This document shows positions 8,575-17,146 of a DNA stretch of 64,000 bases, piece after piece (position 1 is the stretch's first letter; every line of letters starts with the position of its first letter). A program made the translations under genes and the position numbers. Source of the DNA: Variovorax sp. OK212 (GTDB lineage: Bacteria > Pseudomonadota > Gammaproteobacteria > Burkholderiales > Burkholderiaceae_C); NCBI RefSeq assembly GCF_900112425.1, contig NZ_FOLP01000028.1:1-64000 (forward strand), in the 5' to 3' direction. The notes under the pieces are model-generated. The model made no database searches. It was not told where the DNA came from and was given only the letters and a program-made list of their open reading frames with translations.

Positions 8575-9849
8575 ATGAACGCCCGCGACAGCTACCTCAT
8601 CGGACCGCGCCAGGCCTGGTTCGCCTTTGCCATGACCTGCGGGCTGATGCTGTTCGACTACATCGACCGGCAGGTCATCGTGTCGCTCTTTCCGCACCTG
8701 AAGCAGGAGTGGGGGCTGTCCGACAAGCAGCTCGGCGCGCTGGCCTCGGTGGTGTCGGTGACGGTGGCGCTCGCGGGCATTCCGGTCGCGCTGGCCGCCG
8801 ACCGGTTCAGCCGCGTGAAGAGCATCGTGTGCATGGCGCTGATCTGGAGCATGGCGTCCATCTCGTGCATGTTCAGCCGCAACTACACGCAGCTGCTGGG
8901 GGCGCGCGCCGTGGTCGGTCTGGGCGAGGCCGGCTACGGGTCGGTGGGCACGGCGCTGATCGCCAGCCACTTTCCGATGCGCATGCGCGGCACGGTGCTC
9001 GCGGTGTTCTTCTCGTGCGCGTCGGTGGGGTCGGTGCTGGGCGTGGTGCTCGGTGGCGTCATCGCGGCCCGTTGGGGTTGGCGGGCGGCGTTCGGCGTGG
9101 TGGGCGTGCCGGGACTGTTGCTGGCGCTGCTGTACCTCAAGGTGCGCGACTACGACACGGTGCCGCTGGCGGCCGGCGGCGCCGCAGCAGGCCATGGCAG
9201 CCTGCGCGGCGCGATGAAGCTGCTGGCCCATGTGCCGACCCTGTTCTGGGTCTGCGTTGCAGCGCCGGCGCAGGTCGTGCTCGTCTCCGCCGTGTGGGCC
9301 TGGTTGCCGAGCTACCTGAACCGTGTCGACGGCCTCGCGCCGGAGCAGGCGGCCCTGCGCGCGGCGCTGGTCGTGCTGTGCGGTGCGGCGGGCGCCGTGG
9401 TGTGGGGCGCAGTGGCCGATCGCGCCGGGCTTTGGCGTGCGAGCGCCAAGCTGCAGGTGACGGCGCTGCTGTGCCTCGTTTCCGCCGCGGTGCTGGGCTT
9501 TGCGTTCGGTGCATCGCGCTTCGGCATCGTGCTCGCGCCGCAGGTGCAGTTCGCGGTCATCGCGCTCGGCGGCTTCTTCATGACCTGCCAGGCGGGCGTG
9601 GTGGCGGCGGTGGTGATGGACGTGGTGCACCCCGGTGTGCGCTCGACGGGTGCGTCGGTGCTGTCGCTCGCGCAGAACCTGCTGGGCCTGGCCGCGGGGC
9701 CGTTCATCGCGGGCTGGATTTCCGACGCCTGGTCGCTGCAGGCCGCGTTGGCGGTGATGCCGGTCTTCGGCGTGCTGGCTGCCGGCCTTTTCATGGTGGC
9801 TGCGCGTGGCTACGAGCGCGATGTGTCGCGGGCGGCCTTGCAGGGTTAG
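8575..9849 (+). CDS. MFS transporter, probable organic-acid:H+ symporter
   Basis: A 424-residue inner-membrane protein with about 12 hydrophobic segments. The start has FDYIDRQVIVSLFP followed by the MFS loop 2-3 motif-like ALAADRFSRVKS, resembling anion:cation symporters. The second half (LPSYLNRVDG..., WGAVADRAG) repeats the motif as expected. It begins 7 nt after the BKACE gene, so it probably imports the substrate of the dioxygenase/BKACE pair. The true solute is unknown. Confidence 0.88.
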   Translation: MNARDSYLIGPRQAWFAFAMTCGLMLFDYIDRQVIVSLFPHLKQEWGLSDKQLGALASVVSVTVALAGIPVALAADRFSRVKSIVCMALIWSMASISCMFSRNYTQLLGARAVVGLGEAGYGSVGTALIASHFPMRMRGTVLAVFFSCASVGSVLGVVLGGVIAARWGWRAAFGVVGVPGLLLALLYLKVRDYDTVPLAAGGAAAGHGSLRGAMKLLAHVPTLFWVCVAAPAQVVLVSAVWAWLPSYLNRVDGLAPEQAALRAALVVLCGAAGAVVWGAVADRAGLWRASAKLQVTALLCLVSAAVLGFAFGASRFGIVLAPQVQFAVIALGGFFMTCQAGVVAAVVMDVVHPGVRSTGASVLSLAQNLLGLAAGPFIAGWISDAWSLQAALAVMPVFGVLAAGLFMVAARGYERDVSRAALQG

Positions 9850-9856
9850 GCCTGCA

Positions 9857-9875
9857 CCGGGCCGGGCCGGGCCGG
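9857..9875. repeat. CCGGG pentamer repeat
   Basis: Nearly four tandem CCGGG units directly after the MFS stop codon. The unit is self-complementary and could fold, and it lies between two converging genes. Confidence 0.8.
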
Positions 9876-9913
9876 TACGCGGTGCTCGACGGCGTCTGGA
9901 TATCCGTGATCGA

Positions 9914-10396
9914 TCAGCGTCGATTTCTCTCCAACGCCGCACGCCCGAGTTCGGTGATGCGTATCACCAGTGCTTGATTGCTGCACTCTTGGGCATCTCC
10001 ACAAGCAGGAGCGCCGCTGAGCGTCGCTTCGACGAATCCTGCAGCCATGAGCACGGCGATGCTGTTGATCGCGTTCGGGTCTTCCACGCGCAAGGGAAAC
10101 GCAGAGTGCTCGAGCGATCGAAGACAGTCCAGCGGCATGTGCTTCTGCGGAGTAGCGGTGGAACCTCGCATCGCCACGTGTCGCGCGATGGCCTCGTGGC
10201 CCTGGTCGGTGATGCACAGGACGACAGCCTCGGCTGCCGGCCAATGTCGGCCTTGGGCATTCGCTGGAGCCGGGTTCGTCGCCTCCACCAGACCGGCCGC
10301 CTTGAGCATGGACACGAGCCGGGTTTCCTGCGGTGTCGAAACAGCGAGCGGCAGCGACTTGCCCTGGAGCCAAATCAGATACGGGATCGGTTCCAT
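9914..10396 (-). CDS. Unknown protein with two copies of a small helix-rich domain (paralogue 1)
   Basis: I do not recognise the family. The 160-residue start (MEPIPYLIWL) has AGGGGAAG upstream, better placed than the Met 12 codons earlier. The protein is an internal duplication: residues ~5-75 and ~82-155 align with each other (YL..L....LPL.V..P, then L..AG.VEAT, then IT..G...). The pattern of a turn, AGLVEA, then a strand and IT..G resembles winged-helix ends of MarR-like proteins, but no full HTH can be asserted. No signal peptide or membrane segment is seen. It follows a homologous gene by 111 nt on the same strand. Confidence 0.72.
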   Translation of the reverse strand: MEPIPYLIWLQGKSLPLAVSTPQETRLVSMLKAAGLVEATNPAPANAQGRHWPAAEAVVLCITDQGHEAIARHVAMRGSTATPQKHMPLDCLRSLEHSAFPLRVEDPNAINSIAVLMAAGFVEATLSGAPACGDAQECSNQALVIRITELGRAALERNRR

Positions 10397-10507
10397 CTCG
10401 TCACTTCCCCTTGTCGGCGCTGCTGGCGCCACCCCGCGTCAACCGCATCCTGCGATTGCTCCTCGTCTGAATGTCGTCGCGGGTTTGCGCACAGCCTCCG
10501 TCTTGTC

Positions 10508-11074
10508 TCAGGCCTCCAGCGGCTGCGCGCCGGCGGAAATCCAGGCTTGCAAAGTTTGAAGGGACTGGCTTCTTGTGCGGTTCACGGCCTTTCCATGCTT
10601 GCGCGATAGAAAGTCATGCCCCACCTCGGTGATCCGGTGAACCCGTGCGCTGCGCTCGCCGGCCATCGGCGCCTGGCGCGGCAAGGTCTCGATGGTCGCA
10701 TCGACAAGTCCTGCCCTGGCAAGCGCCTCGACACTGTCGACCACGCTGTGTTCCGTGACGGAGATCGGCAGGCTGCAGTACTCGATCAGGCGGAGGTACT
10801 CGAGCGCGAGCGTGTTCCCCCCGGGGAGGGGCAATCCGCCATGCGTTGCATGGCCCGTGGCGGCCGTGATTTCAGCCTTGCCCGCATCCGTGATCGATTG
10901 GACGAGCGCTGCTTCGATTCTTTGAAAAGCCTTGTCCGGCGCGCCGGAGAGCGCCAGCGTGGCCTCGATGAGACCGGTCGCCTTGAGCAACGAGATCTGC
11001 TTCAGATCCGCTGGAGAAGTGACGGTGACAGGCAGCTGACCATGGTGGAGCTTGATCAGGTAGTCCAGTGGCAT
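10508..11074 (-). CDS. Unknown protein with two copies of a small helix-rich domain (paralogue 2)
   Basis: A 188-residue paralogue of the next gene downstream. MPLDYLIKLHHGQLPVTV begins after GAGGAG. Its two internal repeats (DYLIKL...LPVTVTSP...LLKATGLIEAT...SITDAG and EYLRLI...LPISVTE...LARAGLVDAT...RITEVG) align with both repeats of the neighbour. That gives four copies of one ~70-residue unit in 1.2 kb. A Lys/Arg-rich C-terminal segment follows the second copy. Function is unknown; a duplicated winged-helix-like fold is a guess. An AT-rich stretch upstream (11,140-11,200) is the likely promoter. Confidence 0.75.
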   Translation of the reverse strand: MPLDYLIKLHHGQLPVTVTSPADLKQISLLKATGLIEATLALSGAPDKAFQRIEAALVQSITDAGKAEITAATGHATHGGLPLPGGNTLALEYLRLIEYCSLPISVTEHSVVDSVEALARAGLVDATIETLPRQAPMAGERSARVHRITEVGHDFLSRKHGKAVNRTRSQSLQTLQAWISAGAQPLEA

Positions 11075-11470
11075 TCGCTCTGCTCCTCGAAGTCGCGCGA
11101 GCCGGTTGGCTTCCTCATTCGCTCCTCGCTTTTCGGCGTCAGAAAATGTAATACTTTAGTAGTTCACAAACCATTCAGATTCATCTATTTTTGCCAGGAG
11201 TTGATGGGGTCCTGGTCATGCGGTGGATTCCGTTCGGAACAGGTTCAGCTTGGCCATGCACATTGCACCGCCGTGACCACCACGAGCGGCGGCGCGAGCG
11301 CAAAAGCGTCGTCCGCTTGGAACATGCCAGGTCGTGAAGTTGAGGTGAACGACTTAAGCGCACGGAGAAGGTATGCAGCGCTTGTTCAGATGCAATGCAT
11401 CGGTGGAAAGAAGCTGGTCAAGATCCCTCGCTAAGATGCCCGACGAAACAGCATTCAGGGTGGAAATCCG
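11075..11470. other. Gene-free stretch between the unknown pair and the chromate-type transporter
   Basis: No convincing gene is seen; small open frames here lack a ribosome-binding site and codon character. Bases ~11,140-11,200 are clearly richer in A/T than the surroundings and probably contain the promoter of the minus-strand pair. A perfect 13-bp palindrome GATGCA-A-TGCATC lies at 11,389-11,401, 70 nt before the transporter start. Confidence 0.6.
11389..11401. promoter_or_regulatory. Palindrome upstream of the chromate-type transporter
   Basis: GATGCA and TGCATC are exact inverted repeats separated by one A. The position, 70 nt before the next start codon, suits an operator, but no binding protein is known. 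Confidence 0.35.
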
Positions 11471-12754
11471 ATGAGCCGGCATCAGGCAAGCAAGGAAAGA
11501 AGGGCAGGCAAGGCACACAGCGCACACAAGGGGAACGCCGCAACCGCCGCTTCGCCAGCGAGTGCAAGCCCGACCGGCGGCTCGGCCATCGAGGTGTTCC
11601 TGGCCTTCCTGAAACTCGGCCTGACCTCGTTCGGCGGCCCCGTTGCGCACCTTGGCTACTTCCGCACCGAGTTCGTCGACCGCCGCGCGTGGCTGGACGA
11701 CAAGAGCTATGCGGACCTGGTTGCGCTGTGCCAGTTCCTGCCGGGTCCGGCGAGCAGCCAGGTGGGCATTGCGCTCGGGCTCGGGCGGGCGGGGTGGCTG
11801 GGCGCGCTGTGCGCATGGGCCGGGTTCACGCTTCCCTCCGCCATCGCCCTCATCCTGTTTGCACTGGGCGTCGCCCGGTGGTCCGCGCTGGCGCAGTCGG
11901 GTGCGGTCCATGGTCTGAAGATCGTCGCGGTCGCCGTCGTCGCGCAGGCGGTCTGGGGAATGGCCAGGACGCTCTGCCCGGACCGCACGCGGGCGGGTGT
12001 CGCCGTCGTTGCCGCGTTGCTGGTGCTTGCCGTTCCTTCGGTGACGGGGCAGGTCGCTGCCATCGTCGCGGGCGGCGTTGCCGGGCGATGGGCGGTGCAG
12101 ATCGGCCATCTGCCGGTCGCCGTGCACCGAGACTACGGCGTGAGCAGGCGGACAGGCGCGGCGATGCTGCTGCTGTTCGCGCTCCTGCTCGTGCTGCTGC
12201 CGCCGCTGGCCGCTGCGGTCGGCATGCCGGCGCTGTCGGTCGTCTCGTCCTTCTACCAATCGGGTGCGCTCGTGTTCGGCGGGGGGCACGTGGTGCTGCC
12301 GCTGCTGCAGGCCAGCGTGGTGCCCAACGGGTTGCTCGGCAACGACGCGTTCCTCGCCGGCTACGGCGCAGCGCAGGCCGTGCCCGGCCCGTTGTTCACC
12401 TTCGCGGCCTACCTTGGCGCGGCGATGACGGGCACCTTGGGCGGATGGATTGGTGGCTTGACGCTTCTTGTCGCCATCTTCGTTCCCGCCTTCCTGATGG
12501 TGGTCGGCGCGCTGCCGTTCTGGGAGGTCCTGCGCCGGCGCGACGGCGTGCAGCGTGCGATGGCCGGAATCAACGCGGCCGTGGTCGGTGTCCTGGCGGC
12601 CGCGCTGTACGACCCGGTGTGGACCAGCGCGATCCATTCGCGGGCCGATTTCGGTCTTGCGCTGGGCGCTTTCGGCTTGCTGGTGTACGGGCGGCAGTCG
12701 CCCGTGCTGGTCGTCGCGCTCGCGGCGCTCGCGGGCTGGCTGCTCGCGCTCTGA
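11471..12754 (+). CDS. chrA: ChrA-type (CHR superfamily) chromate/anion transporter, two-domain form
   Basis: A 427-residue inner-membrane protein with two homologous halves as in long CHR proteins. Half 1 has LKLGLTSFGGPVAHLGYF and QFLPGPASSQ (residues ~45-105). Half 2 has FGGGHVVLPLLQ and QAVPGPLFTFAAYLG (~270-320). These FGG and PGP signatures define the family, which exports chromate or moves related oxyanions. The first ~38 residues are a basic, Ser/Ala-rich extension. It may start later at a GTG or TTG, but no better ribosome-binding site was found. No chrB is present, so chromate resistance is not proven. Confidence 0.9.
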   Translation: MSRHQASKERRAGKAHSAHKGNAATAASPASASPTGGSAIEVFLAFLKLGLTSFGGPVAHLGYFRTEFVDRRAWLDDKSYADLVALCQFLPGPASSQVGIALGLGRAGWLGALCAWAGFTLPSAIALILFALGVARWSALAQSGAVHGLKIVAVAVVAQAVWGMARTLCPDRTRAGVAVVAALLVLAVPSVTGQVAAIVAGGVAGRWAVQIGHLPVAVHRDYGVSRRTGAAMLLLFALLLVLLPPLAAAVGMPALSVVSSFYQSGALVFGGGHVVLPLLQASVVPNGLLGNDAFLAGYGAAQAVPGPLFTFAAYLGAAMTGTLGGWIGGLTLLVAIFVPAFLMVVGALPFWEVLRRRDGVQRAMAGINAAVVGVLAAALYDPVWTSAIHSRADFGLALGAFGLLVYGRQSPVLVVALAALAGWLLAL

Positions 12755-12896
12755 GACCGGGCAGGACTTTCGACGCATCGTGGCCAAGCCCGAATTCGCC
12801 GAGCACCTGCAGGACCTCGGCTCCGAGCCGTCGGCCATGAGCTGCCAGTTGCCGACGACGGACCGGGCCTTGCCCGTACCATGGGCGGATTTGCAC

Positions 12897-13637
12897 ATGA
12901 AACCGTTCGAGCGCAGCCGCCCGCGCAGCCTGAGCGCCGGCGTCGTCGATGCATTGGGCAGGCGGATCCGGATCGGCCCGCTGCGCGCGGGCGACAAGCT
13001 GCCGACCGAGGCGGCGATCATGCAGGAGTTCGGCGTGAGCCGAACGGTGGTGCGGGAGGCACTGTCGAAGCTGCAGGCCGCCGGCATGGTCCGGCCGCAG
13101 CGGGGTGTGGGCACCTTCGTCGTGGGCGCGTCGCGGGCCAGGCCGTTTCGCGTCGACAGCAGCCCCGACGACAGCCTCGAGCAGGCGATTGCGCTGATCG
13201 AGCTGCGCATCGGGCTGGAGACCGAGGCTGCGGCGCTGGCGGCGCAACGCCGCAGCGCCGACGAGCTGGCCTCTTTGAAGCGCGCGCTCGACGCCTTCAA
13301 CGCCGCGATGGACCAGGACATGGACACGGCCTTTCCCGACTTCCAGTTCCACCTTGAAATTGCGCGCATCTCGCACAGCCCGCATTTCTCCGCGATCCTG
13401 GAGGCGCTGAGCCCCACCTGCGTGCCGACCGCGTTCCTCATCGCCGTGGGCGGCGAGAAGCAGAGCGCGGTGTGGATGAACCAGGCGCGCCACGAGCACT
13501 GGTGCATCTTCCAGGCCATCGAGCAGCAGGACGCACAAGCCGCGCGTGCGGCCATGCGGCTCCACCTGACCAACGGAAAGGAACGGCGGCGCGCCTGCGA
13601 GCCACCGCAGGGGCCGGCCTTCTCTTCCGCTGACTAA
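12897..13637 (+). CDS. FadR-subfamily (GntR/FCD) transcriptional regulator
   Basis: A 246-residue protein starting MKPFERSRPRSLSAG. The GntR winged helix spans ~10-75 (GDKLPTEAAIMQEFGVSRTVVREALSKL..., RGVGTFV). The FCD ligand domain follows (~95-230), with metal-binding His residues in DFQFHLEIARISHS and near the C-terminus (AAMRLHL). FCD proteins sense small carboxylates or acyl-CoA and usually repress catabolic genes. It is convergent with the minus-strand CoA ligase operon and alone after the transporter. Its target is not obvious; the nearby operon's own promoter is 7 kb away. A Met 20 codons upstream is an alternative start. Confidence 0.9.
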   Translation: MKPFERSRPRSLSAGVVDALGRRIRIGPLRAGDKLPTEAAIMQEFGVSRTVVREALSKLQAAGMVRPQRGVGTFVVGASRARPFRVDSSPDDSLEQAIALIELRIGLETEAAALAAQRRSADELASLKRALDAFNAAMDQDMDTAFPDFQFHLEIARISHSPHFSAILEALSPTCVPTAFLIAVGGEKQSAVWMNQARHEHWCIFQAIEQQDAQAARAAMRLHLTNGKERRRACEPPQGPAFSSAD

Positions 13638-13671
13638 AGGGCCTTTAAAGGGCCTTGCCTGAAAGGCCCTT
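13637..13671. terminator. Stem-loop shared by two converging genes
   Basis: AAGGGCCTT occurs twice (13,637-13,645 and 13,648-13,656), and its complement AAGGCCCTT is at 13,663-13,671. The second copy makes a 9-bp stem with a 6-nt loop. It lies across the stop of the FCD regulator and the last codons of the ligase, and looks like a bidirectional terminator. Confidence 0.55.
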
Positions 13672-15225
13672 GCCGAGACTGTCGCGCAGCTGTCGGCGAA
13701 GCACCTTGCCGGTGGCGGTGCGCGGCAGCTGGTCGATCAGGTGGATCTCGTCGGGCTGCTTCAGGCGGCCCAGGCGTTCCTTGTTGTGCGCGCGCACGCG
13801 CGCCAGCAGGGCCACCAGCGCATCGGGGTCGTGCGCCGCGTCGCGTGCCGGCACGATGAAGGCTACGGGCCGTTCGCCGAAGCGCTCGTCCGCCGCACCC
13901 ACCACGCTGCACTCCCACACGCCGGGCACCTCGAGCATGGCGGCCTCGATTTCCTGCGGGTAGATGTTGACGCCGCCCGAGATGATCATGTCGTCCTGCC
14001 GGTCGGTGAGAAACAGCCAGCCTTCGTCGTCGACGTGGCCCATGTCGCCGAAGGTCTGCCAGCCCTGCGCGTGCGTGCGGCTCAGCGTCTTCTCCGGCGC
14101 CTTGTGGTACGCGAAGGGCTTGAGGCCCGAGAAGTACACGACGCCGGTCTGCCCGGGCTGCAGTTCGCCGCCGTCGGCATCGACGATGTGCACCACGCCC
14201 TTGCGCGCGCGGCCCACGGAGCCGGGCTTGCGCAGCGCCTCGACCGAGTCGATCAGCGTCAGGCCGACGCCTTCGCTGCCCGAGTAGTACTCGAGCAGGA
14301 TCGGGCCCCACCAATCGATCATTGCGCGCTTCAACGCGGGCGGGCAGGGCGCGGCGCCGTGCACGGCGATGCGGTGCGCGGGTGCGCGCAAGGCGGCGCG
14401 GCGCTCGGCCGGCAGTGCCAGCAGCCGCTGGAACATCGAAGGCACCCATTGGCTGTGCGTGATGCCTTCGTGCTCGATCAGCCGCAGCGCCTCCTCGGCG
14501 TCGAAGCGCTCCATCACGAAGACGGTGCCGCCGCCGGCAGTGACGGCCAGCGCCACGCGCAGCGGTGCCGCGTGGTACAGCGGCGCGGTCGACAGGTAGC
14601 GAACGTCGTCGCCGCCCACCTGGAACAGGTCGAGCAGGTCGGCAGCAAAAGGCGGCGTGCCGCGCCACTCGGGCGGCAGCAGCGGGCGGATCACGCCCTT
14701 GGGCGCACCGGTCGTGCCCGAGGTGTACATCATCAGCGCGCCCGGCGGCTCGTCGGCGTGCGGGGCGGGCGAGGCCGCGTCCAGCAGCGGCTCGAGCGCA
14801 GAGAAGCCGTCGACGGCGCCGCCCAAAGACAACCAGTGCACCGGCCGCGCGACGGCGCCGGGCAGCGCAGCAATCAGTTCCCTGAGCGATGCATCGACCA
14901 GCACCGCCTTCGCGTCGCAGTCTTCCACCAGGTACTGCAGCTCCGGCGGCGCGAGCGCTGTCGACATGGGCGTGAGGTACAGGCCCGAGCGCCATGCAGC
15001 CCAGGCGGCGGCCAGCCCCTCGGGCCGGTTGCTCAGCAGCGTGGCTACATGGTCGCCGCGCACCAGCCCGAGCCGGCGGAACACGCCGGCGCAGCGATTG
15101 GCCAGCGCCTCCAGTTCACCGTAGCTGAGCTGCACGTCGCCACAGACGATGGCGGGGCGGTCGGGGGCCTTGCGGGCATGCAGGCGCAGGTCCAGCACCG
15201 GCGCGGAAAGACTCGACACACTCAC
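13645..15225 (-). CDS. AMP-forming acyl-CoA synthetase/ligase
   Basis: A 526-residue ANL-superfamily enzyme that adenylates a carboxylic acid and transfers it to CoA. The P-loop is MMYTSGTTGAPKG (~165-178). The hinge region reads GWQTFGDMGHVDDEG and DRQDDMIISGGVNIYPQEIE, and the C-terminal Lys is in RTATGKVLRR. The acid cannot be named. It is the last gene of the minus operon starting at 20,924 and overlaps the Bug gene by 4 nt. Its last codons form one arm of the terminator-like hairpin. Confidence 0.92.
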   Translation of the reverse strand: MSVSSLSAPVLDLRLHARKAPDRPAIVCGDVQLSYGELEALANRCAGVFRRLGLVRGDHVATLLSNRPEGLAAAWAAWRSGLYLTPMSTALAPPELQYLVEDCDAKAVLVDASLRELIAALPGAVARPVHWLSLGGAVDGFSALEPLLDAASPAPHADEPPGALMMYTSGTTGAPKGVIRPLLPPEWRGTPPFAADLLDLFQVGGDDVRYLSTAPLYHAAPLRVALAVTAGGGTVFVMERFDAEEALRLIEHEGITHSQWVPSMFQRLLALPAERRAALRAPAHRIAVHGAAPCPPALKRAMIDWWGPILLEYYSGSEGVGLTLIDSVEALRKPGSVGRARKGVVHIVDADGGELQPGQTGVVYFSGLKPFAYHKAPEKTLSRTHAQGWQTFGDMGHVDDEGWLFLTDRQDDMIISGGVNIYPQEIEAAMLEVPGVWECSVVGAADERFGERPVAFIVPARDAAHDPDALVALLARVRAHNKERLGRLKQPDEIHLIDQLPRTATGKVLRRQLRDSLGKGLSGKAL

Positions 15226-16187
15226 TCCTTCTTCAGCAGGCCGAGCCGCGCGAGCGTCGCGCGTTCGGAGGCGACCGTGCGGCGTGCAAAGGCCTCGTAC
15301 TCGGCCGGGTTCATGGGAATCATCGGCAGCATGAAACGCGCGTAGACGGACTTCACGGTCGGGTCGTCCAGCGACGCGCGAAAGGCGTCGTGCAGCGTGC
15401 GGACCACCGACGCGTCGGTGCCGCGCGGCGCGCCGATGCCGAAGGGCGACTCGTTCACGATGTCCACGCCCGATTCGCGCAGCGTCGGCACGTCGGGAAA
15501 CGCCGCGGCACGCTTGGCGCCCAGCGTGGCCAGCACGCGCAGCTTGCCCGACTGCACATGCGGCGCGAATTCGGTGGTGCCGCTCATCACCGAGATCTGC
15601 CCGCCGAGCAGCGCGGCCAGCGCCTCGTTCGAGCCCTTGTACGGCACGGCCGTGAACTGCACCCCGGTCTTCTGCGCCAGCTCTTCCACCGCGAGGTGCG
15701 GTGTGGAGCCGATGCCGGCGTGGCCGTAGCTCACTTCGCCCGGGTGCTGGCTCGCGTGGTCGATCAGCTCGGCCAGGCTGTGGAACGGGGCATCGGCCTT
15801 CACGGCCAGCCCGAACACGAAGCCGCCGAGGCCGGCCACGTAGGCAATGTCGCGCAGCGGGTCGAAGGCCATCTTCTGCATCAGCGGCATGCGGAAGGTG
15901 GCCAGCGGCAGCAACGCCACCGTGTGGCCGTCGGGCCTGGCGGAAGCGAGCGCCAGGCCGCCCAGCGAGCCGCCGGCACCGGCCTTGTTCTCCACCACCA
16001 CCGCCACGCCGAGCCGGCGCCCGACCGCCTCGGCCATGGCGCGGCAGACCACGTCGGTGGAGCCGCCCACCACCGAGGGCGCGATCAGCGTGATCGGCCG
16101 CGACGGGAAGCCCTGCGCGCGCACGGTGTCGAAAGGCAGCGCCGATGCCAGCGCCACGGCGCCGAGAAAACTTCTCCTGCGGGTCAT
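15222..16187 (-). CDS. Bug-family tripartite tricarboxylate transporter binding protein
   Basis: A 321-residue periplasmic protein with a twin-Arg-rich signal peptide (MTRRRSFLGAVALASALPF, cleavage near VRAQ|GF). The mature start FPSRPITLIAPSVVGGSTDVVCRAMA and later KAGAGGSLGG, GHTVALLP and AVPYKGSNEAL are Bug signatures. It binds a carboxylate for a TctAB-type permease, but no tctA or tctB is in the window, as is common for the many orphan Bug proteins of Burkholderiales. Its operon position suggests it captures the acid activated by the adjacent ligase. Confidence 0.92.
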   Translation of the reverse strand: MTRRRSFLGAVALASALPFDTVRAQGFPSRPITLIAPSVVGGSTDVVCRAMAEAVGRRLGVAVVVENKAGAGGSLGGLALASARPDGHTVALLPLATFRMPLMQKMAFDPLRDIAYVAGLGGFVFGLAVKADAPFHSLAELIDHASQHPGEVSYGHAGIGSTPHLAVEELAQKTGVQFTAVPYKGSNEALAALLGGQISVMSGTTEFAPHVQSGKLRVLATLGAKRAAAFPDVPTLRESGVDIVNESPFGIGAPRGTDASVVRTLHDAFRASLDDPTVKSVYARFMLPMIPMNPAEYEAFARRTVASERATLARLGLLKKE

Positions 16188-16200
16188 GCGACGGTGCCGC

Positions 16201-17112
16201 TCAGCCAGCGCTGCGTTGCGCCTTTTCCTGCTCCGCGCGTCCGCGCACGATGCGCTTGGCCTCGGCCCAGTCCTCGGGCGTCATGGCGTTCATCTCGGCG
16301 AAGGTGCTGGGGGCCGCCAGGTGGTGACCGCCGTCGATGGCGATGTTCTGCCCCGTGATGTAGTCGCAGCCGTCCGACTGCAGGAACATCAGCAGGTTGC
16401 ACAGCTCGTTCATCTTGCCGAAGCGGCCCATGGGCACCTTCTCGGAAGAGGCCGCGCCCACGTTGGCCTTGGGGATCGGCGCGAGCTTCTCCCATGCGCT
16501 CTCGGTGGGGAAGGGGCCGGGCGCCACCGCGTTCACGCGGATGTTGTGCTGTCCCCATTCCACGGCCAGCGACATCGTCATGGCGTGCACGGCCGTCTTC
16601 GCCATCACGGAGGGCAGCACGTAGGGCGAACCCGTCCACACCCAGGTCACCAGCATGCTCACCACCGAGCCGGGCAGGCCCTGCGCGATCCAGCGGCGCC
16701 CGCAGGCCAGCGTGGCGTAGAGCGCACCGTCCATCACGGTGGAGCGCACGGCCTCGAAGCCGCGCGGGCTGATCTCGATCGACGGCGAGATGAAGTTGGC
16801 CGCGGCGTTGTTCACCAGGCCGGTGAGCGCTCCGCCTTCCCAGATCTTCTCGACCATGGCCTCCATCTGCTCGGCGCTGCGCACGTCGCAGATGTGGTGC
16901 TCCACCGTGCCGCCGTGCGCGGCCTGCGCGCGCAGCTCGGCCACGGCCTCCTGCAGCACGCCTTCGCGCCGCCCGCAGATGTGCACGGACGCGCCGTGCG
17001 CCACGAAGGCGCGTGCCAGCTCCTTGCCCAGGCCGGTGCCGCCGCCGGTGATGAGAATGCGCTTGCCCTTCAGGGCGTCGTCGCGGATCGGTCCGCTGGC
17101 CATCGTCGTCAT
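16201..17112 (-). CDS. Short-chain dehydrogenase/reductase
   Basis: A 303-residue Rossmann enzyme. The start MTTMASGPIRDD has AAGGAA upstream. The cofactor motif is ITGGGTGLGKELA near residue 20. NNAAANF, then the VSMLVTWVWTGSPYVLPSVMAK stretch, correspond to the catalytic Ser/Tyr/Lys region, though the Tyr position is displaced from the canonical YxxxK. Together with C-terminal GQNIAIDGGHHL it resembles 2,4-dienoyl-CoA reductase-like SDRs. It probably reduces or oxidises a CoA thioester in the operon. The unusual active-site stretch should be checked by alignment. Confidence 0.86.
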   Translation of the reverse strand: MTTMASGPIRDDALKGKRILITGGGTGLGKELARAFVAHGASVHICGRREGVLQEAVAELRAQAAHGGTVEHHICDVRSAEQMEAMVEKIWEGGALTGLVNNAAANFISPSIEISPRGFEAVRSTVMDGALYATLACGRRWIAQGLPGSVVSMLVTWVWTGSPYVLPSVMAKTAVHAMTMSLAVEWGQHNIRVNAVAPGPFPTESAWEKLAPIPKANVGAASSEKVPMGRFGKMNELCNLLMFLQSDGCDYITGQNIAIDGGHHLAAPSTFAEMNAMTPEDWAEAKRIVRGRAEQEKAQRSAG

Positions 17113-17146
17113 GGGTCGTTCCTTCGAATGCCGGGGCGTGCGCGCC

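Noticed and set aside
3528..8576. Very long open frame on the minus strand opposite the LuxR and dioxygenase genes (1682 codons)
   Set aside because: It is antisense to clearly coding genes, is Arg/His/Gln-rich without motifs, and arises from high G+C third positions.
11181..11363. Small minus-strand frame (60 codons) in the gap before the chromate-type transporter
   Set aside because: No ribosome-binding site, no recognisable motif, and Arg/Ser-rich composition typical of a chance frame.
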